Of a DNA stretch of 64,000 nucleotides, positions 48,016 through 58,197 are shown piece after piece; position 1 is the first letter of the stretch; every line of letters starts with the position of its first letter. A model generated the notes under the pieces. The model did no database searches. It saw only the letters and a list, made by a program, of their open reading frames with translations, and was not told where the DNA came from. Location of the stretch: assembly GCF_900188345.1 (NCBI RefSeq), contig NZ_FZOD01000004.1, positions 103,270 through 167,269 on the forward strand. The letters run 5' to 3'. The stretch comes from Streptosporangium subroseum. GTDB taxonomy: Bacteria > Actinomycetota > Actinomycetes > Streptosporangiales > Streptosporangiaceae. A program made the translations under genes and the position numbers.

Positions 48016-49149
48016 TCAGGCCACGTTTGCCTTGGCGACGACGGCTCGGAGGCGGCGGTCGTTGGTATGGCGGTTCCGCCAGATCATGTAGCGGCGGATC
48101 ATGCTGCCCTGCTCTTTGTGACCGGCGTGGTCGGTGCCGTCCAGGACGAAGTAGCGCAGGGCGGTGAACTGGGCCTCGATGCGGTTGAGCCAGGAGGAGT
48201 TGGTCGGGGTGTAGGCGATCTCGACGTTGCTGGCCGCCACCCAGGTGCCGACCCGTTGGCATCGTTTCGTGCTCAGGTGCGGGGAGAAGTTGTCGCACAC
48301 GATCGCGATGCGAACCTCGGGCGGGTGGAGGGTACGCAGGTAGCGGCAGAACTCCAGGAACTGGGTCCGCTTTTTGATCGGTTTGATGTGGCCGTAGAGC
48401 CTGTCACGCTTGAGGTCCAGGGCGGCGAACAGGTGGCGGACCCCGCCGTATCGGTTGTAGGTCGCCCGGCGCCGGCGGCGGGGCTCGCGGTCAGGGTCCT
48501 TGTGCCTGCCGCCGCGTTCAGCCCATTGCCGACCTGGGTGGGGCATCAGGTTGAGCGGCCCGAATTCGTCCATGCAGAAGATGACTTCAGGCTCGCCTTC
48601 CTCGGGTATGACCTCGCCGTCTGCGATCGCGTAGAGATGCTCCACGCGGGCCTTCTTTGCCGCATAGTCCGGGTCGCGGGAGGTCTTCCAGGACTTCAGG
48701 CGTTGAAAGGAGACTCCTTCCTCGCGGAGCAGGATGCGCAGGCCCTCGTGGCTGATGTCGTCGACCACCCCCTCGGCGACCAGGAAGTCCGCCAGCTTGG
48801 TCAGGCTCCAGGTCGAGAACGGCAGGTCGTGCTCGGTCGGCTTGGACTTGGCGATCTTCTTGATCTCGCGCCGCTCGGGCAGCGTGAACGTCTTGGGCCG
48901 GCCACCCTTGTACTTCGGATACAGAGACTCGAAGCCGTCGGCGTTGAAGTTGTGGACCACGTCCCGAACCCGGTCGTCGCTGGTGAACGATACCTCGGCG
49001 ATCTTCGCCACCTGCATGCCCTGCGCGGACAGCAGCACCATCTGGGCCCGCCGCCAGGTCACCACCGACCCGGTGCCGCGGCGGATGATCCGCAGCAGCC
49101 GCCTGCCCTCGTCGTCATCGATCTCACGGACGCGTACCCGATCTGCCAC
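48016..49149 (-). CDS. IS630-family transposase
   Basis: 377 aa and apparently intact. An N-terminal HTH (about 25-85) leads to the DDE domain: Asp194 in IFCMDEFG, Asp286 in IVCDNFSPH and Glu325 in WLNRIEAQF. An Arg-rich insert (KDPDREPRRRRRATYNRYGG) follows the first Asp. The last codons (KANVA) lie in the inner left repeat, as is common in this family. Confidence 0.95.
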   Translation of the reverse strand: MADRVRVREIDDDEGRRLLRIIRRGTGSVVTWRRAQMVLLSAQGMQVAKIAEVSFTSDDRVRDVVHNFNADGFESLYPKYKGGRPKTFTLPERREIKKIAKSKPTEHDLPFSTWSLTKLADFLVAEGVVDDISHEGLRILLREEGVSFQRLKSWKTSRDPDYAAKKARVEHLYAIADGEVIPEEGEPEVIFCMDEFGPLNLMPHPGRQWAERGGRHKDPDREPRRRRRATYNRYGGVRHLFAALDLKRDRLYGHIKPIKKRTQFLEFCRYLRTLHPPEVRIAIVCDNFSPHLSTKRCQRVGTWVAASNVEIAYTPTNSSWLNRIEAQFTALRYFVLDGTDHAGHKEQGSMIRRYMIWRNRHTNDRRLRAVVAKANVA

Positions 49150-49210
49150 CCGGACAGCATGACGGCCGCACGCCGCCCTGGACAGAACCCGAGCGGCACG
49201 TCACGTCACA

Positions 49211-49238
49211 ACAGGGCAAACATTGCCTGATGCGGCAC
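49211..49238 (-). repeat. Right IS630 terminal inverted repeat
   Basis: On the reverse strand GTGCCGCATCAGGCAATGTT continues to TGCCCTGT, preceded by TA (49239-49240). Confidence 0.8.
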
Positions 49239-49251
49239 TAGCGTGGTCGGC
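49239..49251 (+). promoter_or_regulatory. Possible -10 box at the IS boundary for the Uma2 gene
   Basis: TAGCGT (49239-49244) lies 7 nt before ATG 49252, the spacing of a leaderless actinobacterial promoter. Its TA is the IS630 target dinucleotide. No good -35 was found. Confidence 0.35.
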
Positions 49252-49830
49252 ATGACTGCTGTGCCTGGGTCCGAACCCCACGAGGCGTCTCCGGGGGCTC
49301 CGCGCTACTGGGGCGCGGATGAGTTCATGCATCACGACTTCGGCGACCTCGGCCGCCGTTTCGAGCTTGAGGACGGCTGCATCGTCATGACCCCCGCCCC
49401 CTCCATCCGTCACCAGCGCATCGCCCGGCGCCTCATCAACGCCATCGAGGCATGCCTGCAGGCCGACGGTCTGGACCTGGATGTGGAGGGCCCGGTCAAC
49501 TACCGCCTCAACTCCGACACCGTGTTCGCTCCCGACATCGCCGTCTTCCGCCGTGACACCGACAGCGATCTCTATGTGGAGCCACACGAGATCGAGGTCC
49601 TCGCGGAGGTCACGTCCACCAATTCCAACCGCGACCGCCTCACCAAGATGAGCCGGTACGCCCGGACCAAATGCGAGTGGTACTGGATCGTCGACCAGAA
49701 CACTCTCGTCATCGACGTCTACCAGCTCGACGGTGATCTTTACCGGCAGGTGGCAGCGATCGCACCCGGCACCACCGCCACCCTGCCCGGCCCCGTTCCC
49801 CTGACGATCGACCCCGGCACCCTCGCCTGA
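49252..49830 (+). CDS. Uma2-family protein (putative restriction-endonuclease fold)
   Basis: 192 aa from ATG 49252 (GTG 49243 possible). Motifs RFELEDGCIVMTPAPSIRHQ, VFAPDIAVFRRD and EIEVLAEVTSTNSNRDRLTKMSRYA, then EWYWIVDQNT, fit the PD-(D/E)xK core of Uma2/DUF820, with Asp in APDIAV and Glu in LAEVTS. Such genes are very common in actinomycetes and cyanobacteria and their role is unknown. It sits between the IS and hisF and is the last accessory gene. Confidence 0.88.
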   Translation: MTAVPGSEPHEASPGAPRYWGADEFMHHDFGDLGRRFELEDGCIVMTPAPSIRHQRIARRLINAIEACLQADGLDLDVEGPVNYRLNSDTVFAPDIAVFRRDTDSDLYVEPHEIEVLAEVTSTNSNRDRLTKMSRYARTKCEWYWIVDQNTLVIDVYQLDGDLYRQVAAIAPGTTATLPGPVPLTIDPGTLA

Positions 49831-49865
49831 CCACCGCGCTCTCGAATGCCGGGCAACCGCCCGCG

Positions 49866-50636
49866 TCAGCGGACGGGGTGGCCCGCCTGGCGGAGGGTCT
49901 CCTTGACCTCGCCGATCTTGAGCTGGCCGAAGTGGAACACCGACGCGGCCAGGACCGCGTCCGCCCCCGCCTCGACGGCCGGAGGGAAGTGCTCCAGGGA
50001 GCCGGCGCCGCCGCTGGCGATCACGGGGACCGACACGGCCCGCCGTACGGCGCGGATCATCTCCAGGTCGTAACCGTCACGGGTGCCGTCGCCGTCCATG
50101 GAGTTGAGCAGGATCTCCCCCGCGCCGAGCTCCGCGCCCCTGCGGGCCCATTCGACCGCGTCGATGCCGGTGCCCCGGCGACCGCCGTGGGTGGTCACCT
50201 CGAAACCGGACGGGGTCGGCGGACCGTCTGTGACCCGGCGGGCGTCCACCGACAGCACGATGCACTGCGCGCCGTACCGCTGCGACGCCTCGGTCAGCAG
50301 CTCGGGACGGGCGATGGCGGCGGTGTTCAGGCCCACCTTGTCCGCGCCCGCGCGCAGCAGCCTGTCGACGTCCTCGACCGAGCGCACTCCCCCGCCCACG
50401 GTCAACGGGATGAACACCTGCTCGGCCGTCCGGCTGACCACGTCGTACATCGTGGACCGGTCGGAGCTGGAGGCCGTGATGTCGAGGAACGTCAGCTCGT
50501 CGGCGCCTTCGGCGTCGTAGCGGCGGGCCAGCTCGACCGGGTCTCCGGCGTCACGGAGGTTCTCGAAGTTGACGCCCTTGACCACCCGCCCGGCGTCCAC
50601 GTCCAGGCAGGGGATCACTCGTACCGCGACACTCAT
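49866..50636 (-). CDS. hisF: Imidazole glycerol phosphate synthase, cyclase subunit
   Basis: 256 aa from ATG 50636 with a GAGGAG ribosome site. The catalytic aspartates are in [15 protein letters not shown] (Asp12) and [14 protein letters not shown]. It closes the imidazole ring with ammonia from HisH. Normally hisI follows within about 1-3 genes; here Uma2, the IS and the whole accessory region intervene. Confidence 0.97.
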   Translation of the reverse strand: MSVAVRVIPCLDVDAGRVVKGVNFENLRDAGDPVELARRYDAEGADELTFLDITASSSDRSTMYDVVSRTAEQVFIPLTVGGGVRSVEDVDRLLRAGADKVGLNTAAIARPELLTEASQRYGAQCIVLSVDARRVTDGPPTPSGFEVTTHGGRRGTGIDAVEWARRGAELGAGEILLNSMDGDGTRDGYDLEMIRAVRRAVSVPVIASGGAGSLEHFPPAVEAGADAVLAASVFHFGQLKIGEVKETLRQAGHPVR

Positions 50637-50827
50637 CAAAGCTCCTCATCCACGGCAGGCCTCCGCCTCCGCCTCGTCCGCAGCGGCGGGCCACCGCGAC
50701 CTCCCCTTGACCGCAACCTACGACCGCGACTCTCCCCGCACCCGTAACCAACGGCCGCGACTCTCCCCGCAGCCTACGACCACGACTTCCCCCGCCCTCG
50801 CGACCCACGACCGCGACTTCACGCGAC
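50637..50827. repeat. Degenerate repeats between priA and hisF
   Basis: About four imperfect units of roughly 27-31 bp (CCTACGACCGCGACTCTCCCC-like) occupy 50708-50827. No gene and no clear hairpin. Confidence 0.5.
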
Positions 50828-51550
50828 CTACGATCTCACCGCGGCGAGGGCCTCTTCGAGGGTGAACTCCTGCGCGTAGAGGGCCTTCCCCACGATCGCG
50901 CCCTCGACGCCGATCGGGACCAGTGCGGCCAGGGCGCGCAGATCGTCCAGGGAGGAGACGCCGCCGCTGGCGACCACCGGCTTGTCGGTGCGGGAGCAGA
51001 ACTCGCGGAGCAGCTCCAGGTTGGGGCCGAGCAGTGTGCCGTCCTTGGTGACGTCGGTGACGACGTAACGGGGGCAGCCGTCGGCCTCAAGGCGCTTGAG
51101 GACCTCCCACAGGTCGCCACCCTCCTGGGTCCAGCCGCGGGCGGCGAGGGTGGTCCCGCGCACGTCGAGGCCGATCGCGATGCTGTCGCCGTACTCAGCG
51201 ATGATCTTGGAACACCAGGCCGGGTTCTCCAGGGCCGCGGTGCCGATGTTCACCCGGCGGCAGCCGGTGGCCAGCGCGGCCTCCAGGGAGGCGTCGTCGC
51301 GGATGCCGCCGGACATCTCCACCTTGACGTCGAGCGCGTCCACGACGGTGGCGAGGAGGTCACGGTTGGTACCGCGCCCGAAGGCGGCGTCGAGGTCGAC
51401 CAGGTGGATCCACTCGGCGCCGGCCTCCTGCCAGGCGAGCGCCGCGGAGAGAGGGTCGCCGTAGGAAGTCTCGGTGCCGGCCGCGCCCTGGACCAGGCGG
51501 ACCGCCTGGCCGTCGGCGACGTCCACGGCGGGGAGCAGCTCTAGCGACAT
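50828..51550 (-). CDS. priA: Bifunctional HisA/TrpF isomerase PriA
   Basis: 240 aa from ATG 51550. The barrel enzyme isomerises both ProFAR (histidine) and phosphoribosylanthranilate (tryptophan) in actinobacteria. N-terminal Asp10 is in [18 protein letters not shown], the second catalytic Asp in [16 protein letters not shown], with [16 protein letters not shown] at the phosphate site. No separate trpF is present in the window, consistent with the dual role. Confidence 0.93.
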   Translation of the reverse strand: MSLELLPAVDVADGQAVRLVQGAAGTETSYGDPLSAALAWQEAGAEWIHLVDLDAAFGRGTNRDLLATVVDALDVKVEMSGGIRDDASLEAALATGCRRVNIGTAALENPAWCSKIIAEYGDSIAIGLDVRGTTLAARGWTQEGGDLWEVLKRLEADGCPRYVVTDVTKDGTLLGPNLELLREFCSRTDKPVVASGGVSSLDDLRALAALVPIGVEGAIVGKALYAQEFTLEEALAAVRS

Positions 51551-51554
51551 CTGA

Positions 51555-51896
51555 TCAGGACCTCCGGTCGAAGACAAGGGTGACGATAAGCGGTACGAAG
51601 AGCAGCGACAGGACGAAGACCCCGAACCGTGCGCTCCACGAGGACCACAGCAGCCAGGCGATCACCTGGACGATCATGAACAGCACCGCCACGCCGCCGT
51701 TCTGCGCGCGGCGGCGGCGGGCGATGATCCCGCCCTGGGAGGCGATCCGGACGGGCCTGCCGGGCAGGAGGGCGGTGACCCTGCCGACCCACTGGCGGCG
51801 CCGCACCAGCTTGGCCTCGCGTTCGGCGACCCGGGCCGCCTGGCGTGCCTGCTCGGCCTCGCGTTCGGCCCTGCGCCGGGCCCGTTCCTTGCTCAT
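51555..51896 (-). CDS. Small membrane protein with basic coiled-coil N-terminus
   Basis: 113 aa from ATG 51896. Residues 1-45 are Arg/Glu/Ala-rich ([20 protein letters not shown]), likely a charged helix; two membrane helices follow ([16 protein letters not shown] and [19 protein letters not shown]). It ends 5 bp before priA. A protein of this kind occurs at the same place in other actinobacterial his clusters; function unknown. Confidence 0.75.
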   Translation of the reverse strand: MSKERARRRAEREAEQARQAARVAEREAKLVRRRQWVGRVTALLPGRPVRIASQGGIIARRRRAQNGGVAVLFMIVQVIAWLLWSSWSARFGVFVLSLLFVPLIVTLVFDRRS

Positions 51897-51975
51897 GGCA
51901 GATCCCATGGGAGGACCGGTAAGGGAACCGGCGAGAGGCTCGATCGAGGACCCGGCCGAAAGACCTGCCGAGCGC

Positions 51976-52608
51976 TCACCTTACGGTTCCGAGCCAGTTC
52001 GTGAGCAGCTGGGCTCCGGCGTCGCCCGACTTCTCGGGATGGAACTGGGTGGCCATCAGCGGGCCGTTCTCCACCGCCGCCACGAACGGGACACCGTGCT
52101 CCGACCAGGTGACCAGGGGGTCGTCGAAACCCGGCCCCGCCTGGAGCTCCCAGGTCCGCACACCGTACGAGTGGACGAAGTAGAAGCGTGTGTCCGGGTC
52201 GATTCCGGCGAACAGCACGGTGTCGGCGGGTGCCTTGACGGTGTTCCAGCCCATGTGAGGCAGGACCGGGGCCTCGAGGCGCTCCACCGTCCCCGGCCAC
52301 TCGCCGCAGCCCTCGGTCGTGACGCCGTGCTCGACGCCCGTCTCGAAGAGGATCTGCATGCCGACGCAGATGCCGAGGACCGGCCGCCCCGCCGACAGGC
52401 GCCGCCCGATGATGCGCTCACCTCGTACGGCGCGCAGCCCGGTCATGCAGGCGGCGAACGCCCCGACGCCCGGGACGACCAGGCCGTCGGCCTCCATCGC
52501 CTCCGTGTAGTCGGAGGTCACCGTGACGTTGGCCCCGACCCGGGCCAGAGCGCGTTCCGCGGAGCGCAGGTTGCCGGAGCCGTAGTCCAGAACGGTTATG
52601 TTCACCAT
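51976..52608 (-). CDS. hisH: Imidazole glycerol phosphate synthase, glutaminase subunit
   Basis: 210 aa. Class I amidotransferase with nucleophile Cys in [13 protein letters not shown] and His/Glu in [11 protein letters not shown]-terminus [16 protein letters not shown] is standard. It feeds ammonia to HisF. Confidence 0.97.
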   Translation of the reverse strand: MVNITVLDYGSGNLRSAERALARVGANVTVTSDYTEAMEADGLVVPGVGAFAACMTGLRAVRGERIIGRRLSAGRPVLGICVGMQILFETGVEHGVTTEGCGEWPGTVERLEAPVLPHMGWNTVKAPADTVLFAGIDPDTRFYFVHSYGVRTWELQAGPGFDDPLVTWSEHGVPFVAAVENGPLMATQFHPEKSGDAGAQLLTNWLGTVR

Positions 52609-52615
52609 CGGGGCA

Positions 52616-52771
52616 TCACCACCAGAGCACCGCCGCCGTCGTCGCCAGGACCGCGAGGGCGCCGAGCAGTATCGCGCCCTTCTTCAGTCCCTGCTTGAAG
52701 AACGAGAAGATCCCGCCCACCAGGAAGAGCGCGATGAAGGCCATCGCCGTGGCCGCCCAGTTCTGGCTCAC
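52616..52771 (-). CDS. 51-aa membrane protein between hisB and hisH
   Basis: GTG 52771 overlaps the hisB stop (GTGA) and the frame ends 8 bp before the hisH ATG. It has two hydrophobic segments ([19 protein letters not shown] and [19 protein letters not shown]) separated by KQGLKKG. Too short for many gene callers. Coupled overlaps on its upstream side argue for a real gene; function unknown. Confidence 0.7.
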   Translation of the reverse strand: MSQNWAATAMAFIALFLVGGIFSFFKQGLKKGAILLGALAVLATTAAVLWW

Positions 52772-53385
52772 AGCACACCTTTCGTGCTGGGCACGCCGGT
52801 GGCGCGGGGGTCGAGCTCGGACGCCTCGCGCAGGGCCCTGGCCAGGGCCTTGAACTGGGCCTCCACGATGTGGTGGGCGTTGCGGCCGTAGGGGACGTGG
52901 ACGTGCAGGCAGATGGCGGCCTGCGCGACGAACGACTCCAGGATGTGCCTGGTCATCGTCGTGTCGTAGTCGGGGCCGATCATCGGGGCCATGCCCTCGG
53001 GCTCGCTGTGCACGAGGTACGGGCGGCCGGACAGGTCCACCGTGACCTGGGCGAGGGCCTCGTCCAGCGGGCAGGACGCGTTACCGAACCTCCGGATGCC
53101 CGACTTGTCGCCCAGAGCCTCGCGGAACGCGGCGCCCAGCGCGATCGAGGTGTCCTCGATCGTGTGGTGGGAGTCGATGTGGAGGTCGCCCTCGGTCTTC
53201 ACGGTCAGGTCGAACAGGCCGTGCTTGCCGAGCTGGTTCAGCATGTGGTCGTAGAACCCGACACCCGTGGACACGTCGACGTTTCCGGTGCCGTCAAGGT
53301 TGACCTCGACCAGCACCGAGGTCTCCTTGGTGCCACGCTCCACGCGACCTCGGCGCGGCGCGAACTCACCGGTGGTACTGCTCAC
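52768..53385 (-). CDS. hisB: Imidazoleglycerol-phosphate dehydratase
   Basis: 205 aa from GTG 53385, which overlaps the hisC stop (GTGA). Metal-binding motifs are [28 protein letters not shown] and, near the end, [19 protein letters not shown]. The upstream in-frame extension to 53454 has no support. Confidence 0.97.
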   Translation of the reverse strand: MSSTTGEFAPRRGRVERGTKETSVLVEVNLDGTGNVDVSTGVGFYDHMLNQLGKHGLFDLTVKTEGDLHIDSHHTIEDTSIALGAAFREALGDKSGIRRFGNASCPLDEALAQVTVDLSGRPYLVHSEPEGMAPMIGPDYDTTMTRHILESFVAQAAICLHVHVPYGRNAHHIVEAQFKALARALREASELDPRATGVPSTKGVL

Positions 53386-54452
53386 AGGGTTCCCTCCAGG
53401 GCGGCGCGGAACGCCGCCATCTCCTTGGCCGTTCCGATGGACACTCTCAGCCACTCCGGCGGGCCCACCTCGCGGATCAGCACTCCGCGCTCAAGCATGC
53501 CCTGCCAGACCGCGTGCCGATCCGGGAAACGGCCGAACAGCACGAAGTTGGCGTCGGAGTCGGCGACCGTCAGCCCCTCGCCGCGCAGCCACTCCACCGT
53601 CGCGTCCCGCTCGGCCCGCAGCAGGTCGACGGTGCCGAGCAGCTCGGTCTGGTGGGCGAGCGCGACGCGCGCCGCCGCCTGGGTGAGCGTCGACAGGTGG
53701 TACGGAAGACGGACCAGGAGCAGAGCCTCGATCACCGCCGGGTCGGCGGCGAGGTAGCCGAGGCGGGTGCCCGCCATGGCGAACGCCTTGGACATCGTCC
53801 GCGTGACGATGAGCCGGGGGTTGTCCGGCAGCAGGACCAGCGCCGACGGGGTGCCGGTGCGCGCGAACTCGAAGTAGGCCTCGTCCACGACGACCATGCC
53901 CGGCGCGGCCTGGACGATCCTGGCGATCACGCTCGGATCGAGCGCGGTGCCGGTCGGGTTGTTGGGCGAGGTGAGGAAGACGATGTCGGGCCGGTGCTCC
54001 TCGATCGCGGCGACGGCCTTGTCCGGGTCGATCCCGAAGTCCTCCTCGCGGGCTCCCGAGATCCATTCGGTCGAGGAGCCGCTCGTGATGATCGGGTGCA
54101 TCGAGTAGGAGGGCTCGAAGCCCATCGCGGTGCGGCCGTGGCCGCCGAAGGCCTGCAGGATCTGCTGGAGCACCTCGTTGGAGCCGTTGGCGGCCCAGAC
54201 CTTCTCCGTGGTCAGGTCATGGCCGAGATAGGCGGCCAGGTCCTGGCGGAGCGCGACGGCGTCGCGGTCGGGGTAGCGGTTGAGCCCGGCCGCGCTGTGC
54301 CGTACCGCCTCGGCCAGGTCGGTGACCAGGGAGGCGGAGGGGCCGTAGGGGTTCTCGTTGGTGTTGAGCCTGACCGGGACGTCGATCTGGGGCGCGCCGT
54401 ACGGCGTGCGCCCCCGAAGGTCGTCGCGGATCGGCAGGTCCTCAAGCTTCAC
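53382..54452 (-). CDS. hisC: Histidinol-phosphate aminotransferase
   Basis: 356 aa from GTG 54452, overlapping the hisD stop (GTGA). The PLP lysine is in [40 protein letters not shown] and [11 protein letters not shown] are also present. Confidence 0.97.
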   Translation of the reverse strand: MKLEDLPIRDDLRGRTPYGAPQIDVPVRLNTNENPYGPSASLVTDLAEAVRHSAAGLNRYPDRDAVALRQDLAAYLGHDLTTEKVWAANGSNEVLQQILQAFGGHGRTAMGFEPSYSMHPIITSGSSTEWISGAREEDFGIDPDKAVAAIEEHRPDIVFLTSPNNPTGTALDPSVIARIVQAAPGMVVVDEAYFEFARTGTPSALVLLPDNPRLIVTRTMSKAFAMAGTRLGYLAADPAVIEALLLVRLPYHLSTLTQAAARVALAHQTELLGTVDLLRAERDATVEWLRGEGLTVADSDANFVLFGRFPDRHAVWQGMLERGVLIREVGPPEWLRVSIGTAKEMAAFRAALEGTL

Positions 54453-55756
54453 GAGGGGATCTCCCAGTCGAAACGCGCACGGATGGCGGCGCCGTGCGCG
54501 GGAAGGTCTTCGGCGTCGGCGAGCACACACACGTGGGCCGCCGCCTCGGCGAGGGCCTCACGGCTGTAGTCGACGACGTGGATGCCCCGCAGGAAGGTCT
54601 GCACCGACAGTCCGGAGGAGTGGCAGGCGCAGCCGCCGGTGGGCAGCACGTGGTTGGACCCGGCGAGGTAGTCGCCGAGTGAGACCGGCGCGTAGGCGCC
54701 GACGAAGATGGCTCCGGCGTTGCGCACCCGGGCGGCCAGCGCGGACGCGCCTACGGTGTGGATCTCCAGGTGCTCGGCGGCGTAGGCGTCGACGACGCGC
54801 AGCCCGGCCTCCATGTCGTCGACGAGGAGGATGCCCGACTGACGCCCGGACAGGGCCTCGGCGATCCGCTCACCGTGCTTGGTGGCCGCGACCTGGCGGG
54901 GCAGCTCCCGCTCGACGGCCTCGGCCAGCTCCACGGAGTCGGTGACGAGGACGGCGGCGGCGATCGTGTCGTGCTCGGCCTGGCTGATCAGGTCGGCGGC
55001 GAGGTGCACCGGGTCGGCCGTGGAGTCGGCGAGGATCGCAATCTCGGTGGGCCCCGCCTCGGAGTCGATGCCGATACGGCCCTTGAGCAGGCGCTTGGCG
55101 GCGGCGACCCAGATGTTGCCGGGGCCGGTGACCAGGTTGACCGGGGCGCACTCCTCGGTGCCGTAGGCGAACATCGCCACGGCCTGGGCCCCGCCGACGG
55201 CGTAGACCTCGTCCACCCCGAGCAGCGCGCACGCGGCCAGGATGGTCGGGTGCGGCAGCCCGCCGAACTCCCGCTGCGCGGGCGAGGAGAGCGCGAGGGA
55301 GGAGACCCCCGCCTCCTGGGCGGGGACGACGTTCATGACCACGCTGGAGGGGTACACCGCCCGGCCGCCCGGGACGTACAGGCCCACGCGCTCGACGGGG
55401 ACCCAGCGCTCGGTGACGGTGCCGCCGGGCACGACCTGGGTGGTGACGTCGGTGCGCCGCTGGTCGCGGTGGACGAGGCGGGCGCGGCGGATCGACTCCT
55501 CAAGGGCCGCCCGGATCCTCGGGTCGAGCTCCTCCAGTGCCTTGGTGATCGCCTCGGCGGGGACGCGGGTGGACTCCAGCTCCACGCCGTCGAACCTGGC
55601 GGTCCACTCTCGTACGGCCGCGGCCCCGCGATGATGCACGTCCTCGCAGATCGACCGCACCTTCTCCAGGGCGGCCTCAACGTCGAGCTGGGCACGGGGC
55701 AGCACGCCATGGAGGTCCTCGGGGAGGGCTCCACGCAGGTCGGTACGGGAAATCAC
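54449..55756 (-). CDS. hisD: Histidinol dehydrogenase
   Basis: 435 aa from GTG 55756. It performs the last two oxidations of histidine synthesis with NAD and zinc. Motifs include [59 protein letters not shown] and [18 protein letters not shown]. First gene of the his operon, with a leaderless-type promoter. Confidence 0.97.
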   Translation of the reverse strand: MISRTDLRGALPEDLHGVLPRAQLDVEAALEKVRSICEDVHHRGAAAVREWTARFDGVELESTRVPAEAITKALEELDPRIRAALEESIRRARLVHRDQRRTDVTTQVVPGGTVTERWVPVERVGLYVPGGRAVYPSSVVMNVVPAQEAGVSSLALSSPAQREFGGLPHPTILAACALLGVDEVYAVGGAQAVAMFAYGTEECAPVNLVTGPGNIWVAAAKRLLKGRIGIDSEAGPTEIAILADSTADPVHLAADLISQAEHDTIAAAVLVTDSVELAEAVERELPRQVAATKHGERIAEALSGRQSGILLVDDMEAGLRVVDAYAAEHLEIHTVGASALAARVRNAGAIFVGAYAPVSLGDYLAGSNHVLPTGGCACHSSGLSVQTFLRGIHVVDYSREALAEAAAHVCVLADAEDLPAHGAAIRARFDWEIPS

Positions 55757-55791
55757 CCGCCCAGTCTACGGAGGGTTGACGCCCGGTCTCA
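55757..55791 (-). promoter_or_regulatory. Leaderless promoter of the his operon
   Basis: On the reverse strand TAGACT (55768-55763) lies 6 nt before the hisD GTG, and TGAGAC (55791-55786) is a -35 candidate with a 17-bp spacer. The transcript would start at or next to the start codon. Confidence 0.55.
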
Positions 55792-56065
55792 TCTTGTCCA
55801 CCATCCGGACGCTTCATCCTTTCGTTAAACAGCGGAAAATACATTGGGTATTCACTCAAAGGCGCAGAGTTAAGAACAGCGTCCCCTCGTCCCTCCGAAG
55901 GGGTCCGGACACGCCTCGACAACGGCGTTTCCCTCGCTCCCGCGGAGGAGAAGTGCGCCCGATCAGGACTCCGGCCGCTGCTCGGTACGGCTTCCGAGCG
56001 CACATGCGCGAGCGCGCTCCTTTACGTTGTAGATTCATTCAATGCCCCACGCCGCCGGGCACGAG
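55792..56065. other. Intergenic region between hisD and ybaK
   Basis: Divergent gap. No gene or strong hairpin seen; the frame that enters ybaK from here is not conserved-looking. Confidence 0.4.
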
Positions 56066-56078
56066 TAAGCTGCCAGCC
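56066..56078 (+). promoter_or_regulatory. Likely -10 box of a leaderless ybaK transcript
   Basis: TAAGCT (56066-56071) lies 7 nt before GTG 56079. No ribosome site is seen. The -35 is not clear. Confidence 0.45.
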
Positions 56079-56579
56079 GTGAGTAAGTCGAAGCGCACAG
56101 GCGGTCAGGGGACCCCCGCGACGGTGGCGCTGACCCAGGCCAAGGTGGATTTCACCCTTCATCCCTACGAGCACGACGCCGAGGCGCAGGCGTACGGCGA
56201 GGAGGCGGCAGACGCGCTCGGCGTGCCGTACGAGCAGATCTTCAAGACGCTCGTGGCCGAGGTGGAGAGCGGGCTGGCCGTCGCGGTCGTGCCGGTCGCG
56301 GGCAAGCTGGACCTCAAGGCGTTCGCGGCGGCGCTGAAGAGCAAGCGGGCCGCGATGGCCGACGCCACCAAGGTGGAACGCGTCACCGGCTACGTGGTGG
56401 GCGGCATCAGCCCCCTGGGACAGCGCAAACGCCTGCCGACCGTGATCGACGCCTCCGCGCTGGACTTCGCGACGATCTACTTCTCCGCCGGACGGCGCGG
56501 GCTGCAGATCGAGACCGCCCCCTCGGAGCTGGCACGGCTCACGCAGGCGATCACCGCGCCCATCGGCAAGACTGGCTAG
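56079..56579 (+). CDS. ybaK: Cys-tRNA(Pro)/Cys-tRNA(Cys) deacylase, YbaK/EbsC family
   Basis: 166 aa from GTG 56079. The enzyme hydrolyses mischarged Cys-tRNA(Pro). Motifs are DFTLHPYEHD, ADALGVPYEQIFKTLVAEV (Lys of the active site), DLKAFAAALKSKRAAMAD and GYVVGGISPLGQRKRLPTVIDASAL. Monocistronic. Confidence 0.93.
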   Translation: MSKSKRTGGQGTPATVALTQAKVDFTLHPYEHDAEAQAYGEEAADALGVPYEQIFKTLVAEVESGLAVAVVPVAGKLDLKAFAAALKSKRAAMADATKVERVTGYVVGGISPLGQRKRLPTVIDASALDFATIYFSAGRRGLQIETAPSELARLTQAITAPIGKTG

Positions 56580-56805
56580 CGAAGCGCCTCCGCGCCCCGA
56601 CCGGGTCGTCTCGGGGGCGGAGGTCCTTGACCGGGTGTCTCGGGGACGGAGCGGCCGAATCCGGTTAACGCCGTGTGCGGGCCGAGGGTTTCCCCGGCGA
56701 GCCCGTTCCCGGGGAATCCCGGGCAATCCTGGCGAAGGTTGCCAGCGCGCTCAACGACGGCCTTCGGCGAGACTCGGCACAGGCCGTACCTGATCGGGGG
56801 AGCAG

Positions 56806-58197
56806 ATGTTTTACCTGACCGCTACCGAGATGCTCAAGCTGCTGCGCGCGCGGGAGGTCAGCGCGGTCGAGCTGCTCGACGCGCACCTGCGCCGGATCGA
56901 GGAGATCAACCCGGAGGTCAACGCGATCGTCACGCTGGTGGCCGAACGCGCCCGCGAGGAGGCCCGGGAGGCCGATCGGGATCTGGCGCGGGGGCACTGG
57001 CGCGGGCCGCTGCACGGACTGCCGGTCGCGCACAAGGATCTGACGGACACCGCGGGGATCCGCACCACGTACGGCTCACCGCTCTTCGCCGACCACGTTC
57101 CCGTCAAGGACGCGCCGATCGTACGGCGGATGCGCGAGGCCGGGGCGATCACCGTCGGCAAGACCAACACCCCGGAGTTCGGCACCGGCTCGCACACCGT
57201 GAACGAGCTGTTCGGCGCCACCCGCAACCCGTACGACCTGTCGAAGTCGGCCGGCGGCAGCAGCGGCGGGGCGGCCGCGGCGCTGGCGACCGGGATGGTG
57301 GCCCTGGCCGACGGCTCCGACATGGGCGGCTCGCTGCGCAACCCGGCCTCGTTCTGCAACGTGGCAGGGCTGCGGCCGACGCCGGGGCGGGTGCCGTCGC
57401 CCTCGGCGATCGCGGCGTGGTTCACCCTCGGCGTCTCGGGGCCGATGGCCCGCACCGCGGAGGACCTGGCGCTGATGATGAGCGCGGTGGCCGGGTTCGA
57501 CGCCGCCTCTCCCCTGTCGATCACCTCCAGCGGCGCGGTCTTCGCCGAGCCGCTGGGGCTGGACCTGACCGGACTGCGCATCGCGTGGAGCCCGGACCTG
57601 GGCGGGCTGCCGGTCGACACGGAGACGGCGAAGGTCACCGCGGACGCCCCGGCCGTGCTCGAAGGGCTGGGCGCGCGGGTGGAACGGGTGGACCTGGATC
57701 TGTCAGACGCCGAGGACGCGTTCCGGATCTACCGGGCGTGGCACTACGCGTCGTCCTTCGGCGACCTCCCCCAGGACCGCGTGGGGGAGAATGTCCGGTG
57801 GAACGTCGAGCGGGGCCGCGAGGTGACCGGGGCCGACCTGGCGCGCGCGGAACGGCTGCGCAGCGGCCTCTACCAGCGGATGGGCGACTTCTTCCGCACC
57901 TACGACTTCCTGATCGCCCCGGTCAGCCAGGTGCCGCCGTTCCCGGTGGACGCGCCGTACGTCTCGGAGATCAACGGACAGGCGCTGCCGGACTATCTGG
58001 CGTGGATGCGCTCCGCCTACTGGATCAGCGTGCTGCACGCCCCCGCGGCGTCGGTGCCGTGCGGGTTCACCGGCGGCGGGCTGCCGGTCGGCGTGCAGAT
58101 CGTCGGACGTCCCTTCGCCGACATGCAGGTTCTGCGCCTGGCTCACGCGTTCGAGAGGGCCACCGGGCACGGCACGCGCAGACCTACCTGTCGCTGA
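56806..58197 (+). CDS. Amidase (amidase-signature family)
   Basis: 463 aa. The Ser-cisSer-Lys triad motifs are present: Lys in LPVAHKDLTDTAG, cis-Ser in KSAGGSSGGAAAALATGM and the nucleophile Ser in ADGSDMGGSLRNPASF. It is a stand-alone amide hydrolase, probably not GatA, because no gatB/gatC neighbours exist and the substrate pocket part differs. Its end overlaps the converging DUF2567 gene by 14 bp. Confidence 0.92.
   Translation: MFYLTATEMLKLLRAREVSAVELLDAHLRRIEEINPEVNAIVTLVAERAREEAREADRDLARGHWRGPLHGLPVAHKDLTDTAGIRTTYGSPLFADHVPVKDAPIVRRMREAGAITVGKTNTPEFGTGSHTVNELFGATRNPYDLSKSAGGSSGGAAAALATGMVALADGSDMGGSLRNPASFCNVAGLRPTPGRVPSPSAIAAWFTLGVSGPMARTAEDLALMMSAVAGFDAASPLSITSSGAVFAEPLGLDLTGLRIAWSPDLGGLPVDTETAKVTADAPAVLEGLGARVERVDLDLSDAEDAFRIYRAWHYASSFGDLPQDRVGENVRWNVERGREVTGADLARAERLRSGLYQRMGDFFRTYDFLIAPVSQVPPFPVDAPYVSEINGQALPDYLAWMRSAYWISVLHAPAASVPCGFTGGGLPVGVQIVGRPFADMQVLRLAHAFERATGHGTRRPTCR

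Larger units (their letters stand above)
47073..49240. mobile_element. Candidate IS630-type unit with a methyltransferase passenger
   Basis: The ends are TA-GTGCCGCGTCAG... (47073-) and ...TGCGGCAC-TA (to 49240). The two terminal repeats agree at 24 of the first 28 bases and both are flanked by TA, the IS630 target duplication. The unit encloses the methyltransferase gene and the IS630 transposase. An internal third repeat copy at 48009 complicates the reading. Confidence 0.5.
48007..49240 (-). mobile_element. IS630-family insertion sequence
   Basis: About 1.2 kb with the transposase gene between an inner left repeat (48009-48036, 22/28 matches to the right repeat) and the right repeat (49211-49238). 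The right side ends in TA, the left in TG, so a canonical TA duplication is seen only if the outer left repeat at 47075 is used. Confidence 0.8.

Noticed and set aside
50569..50865. Frame coding repeated YDRDSP-like peptide
   Set aside because: Produced by the degenerate intergenic repeat; not a credible protein.
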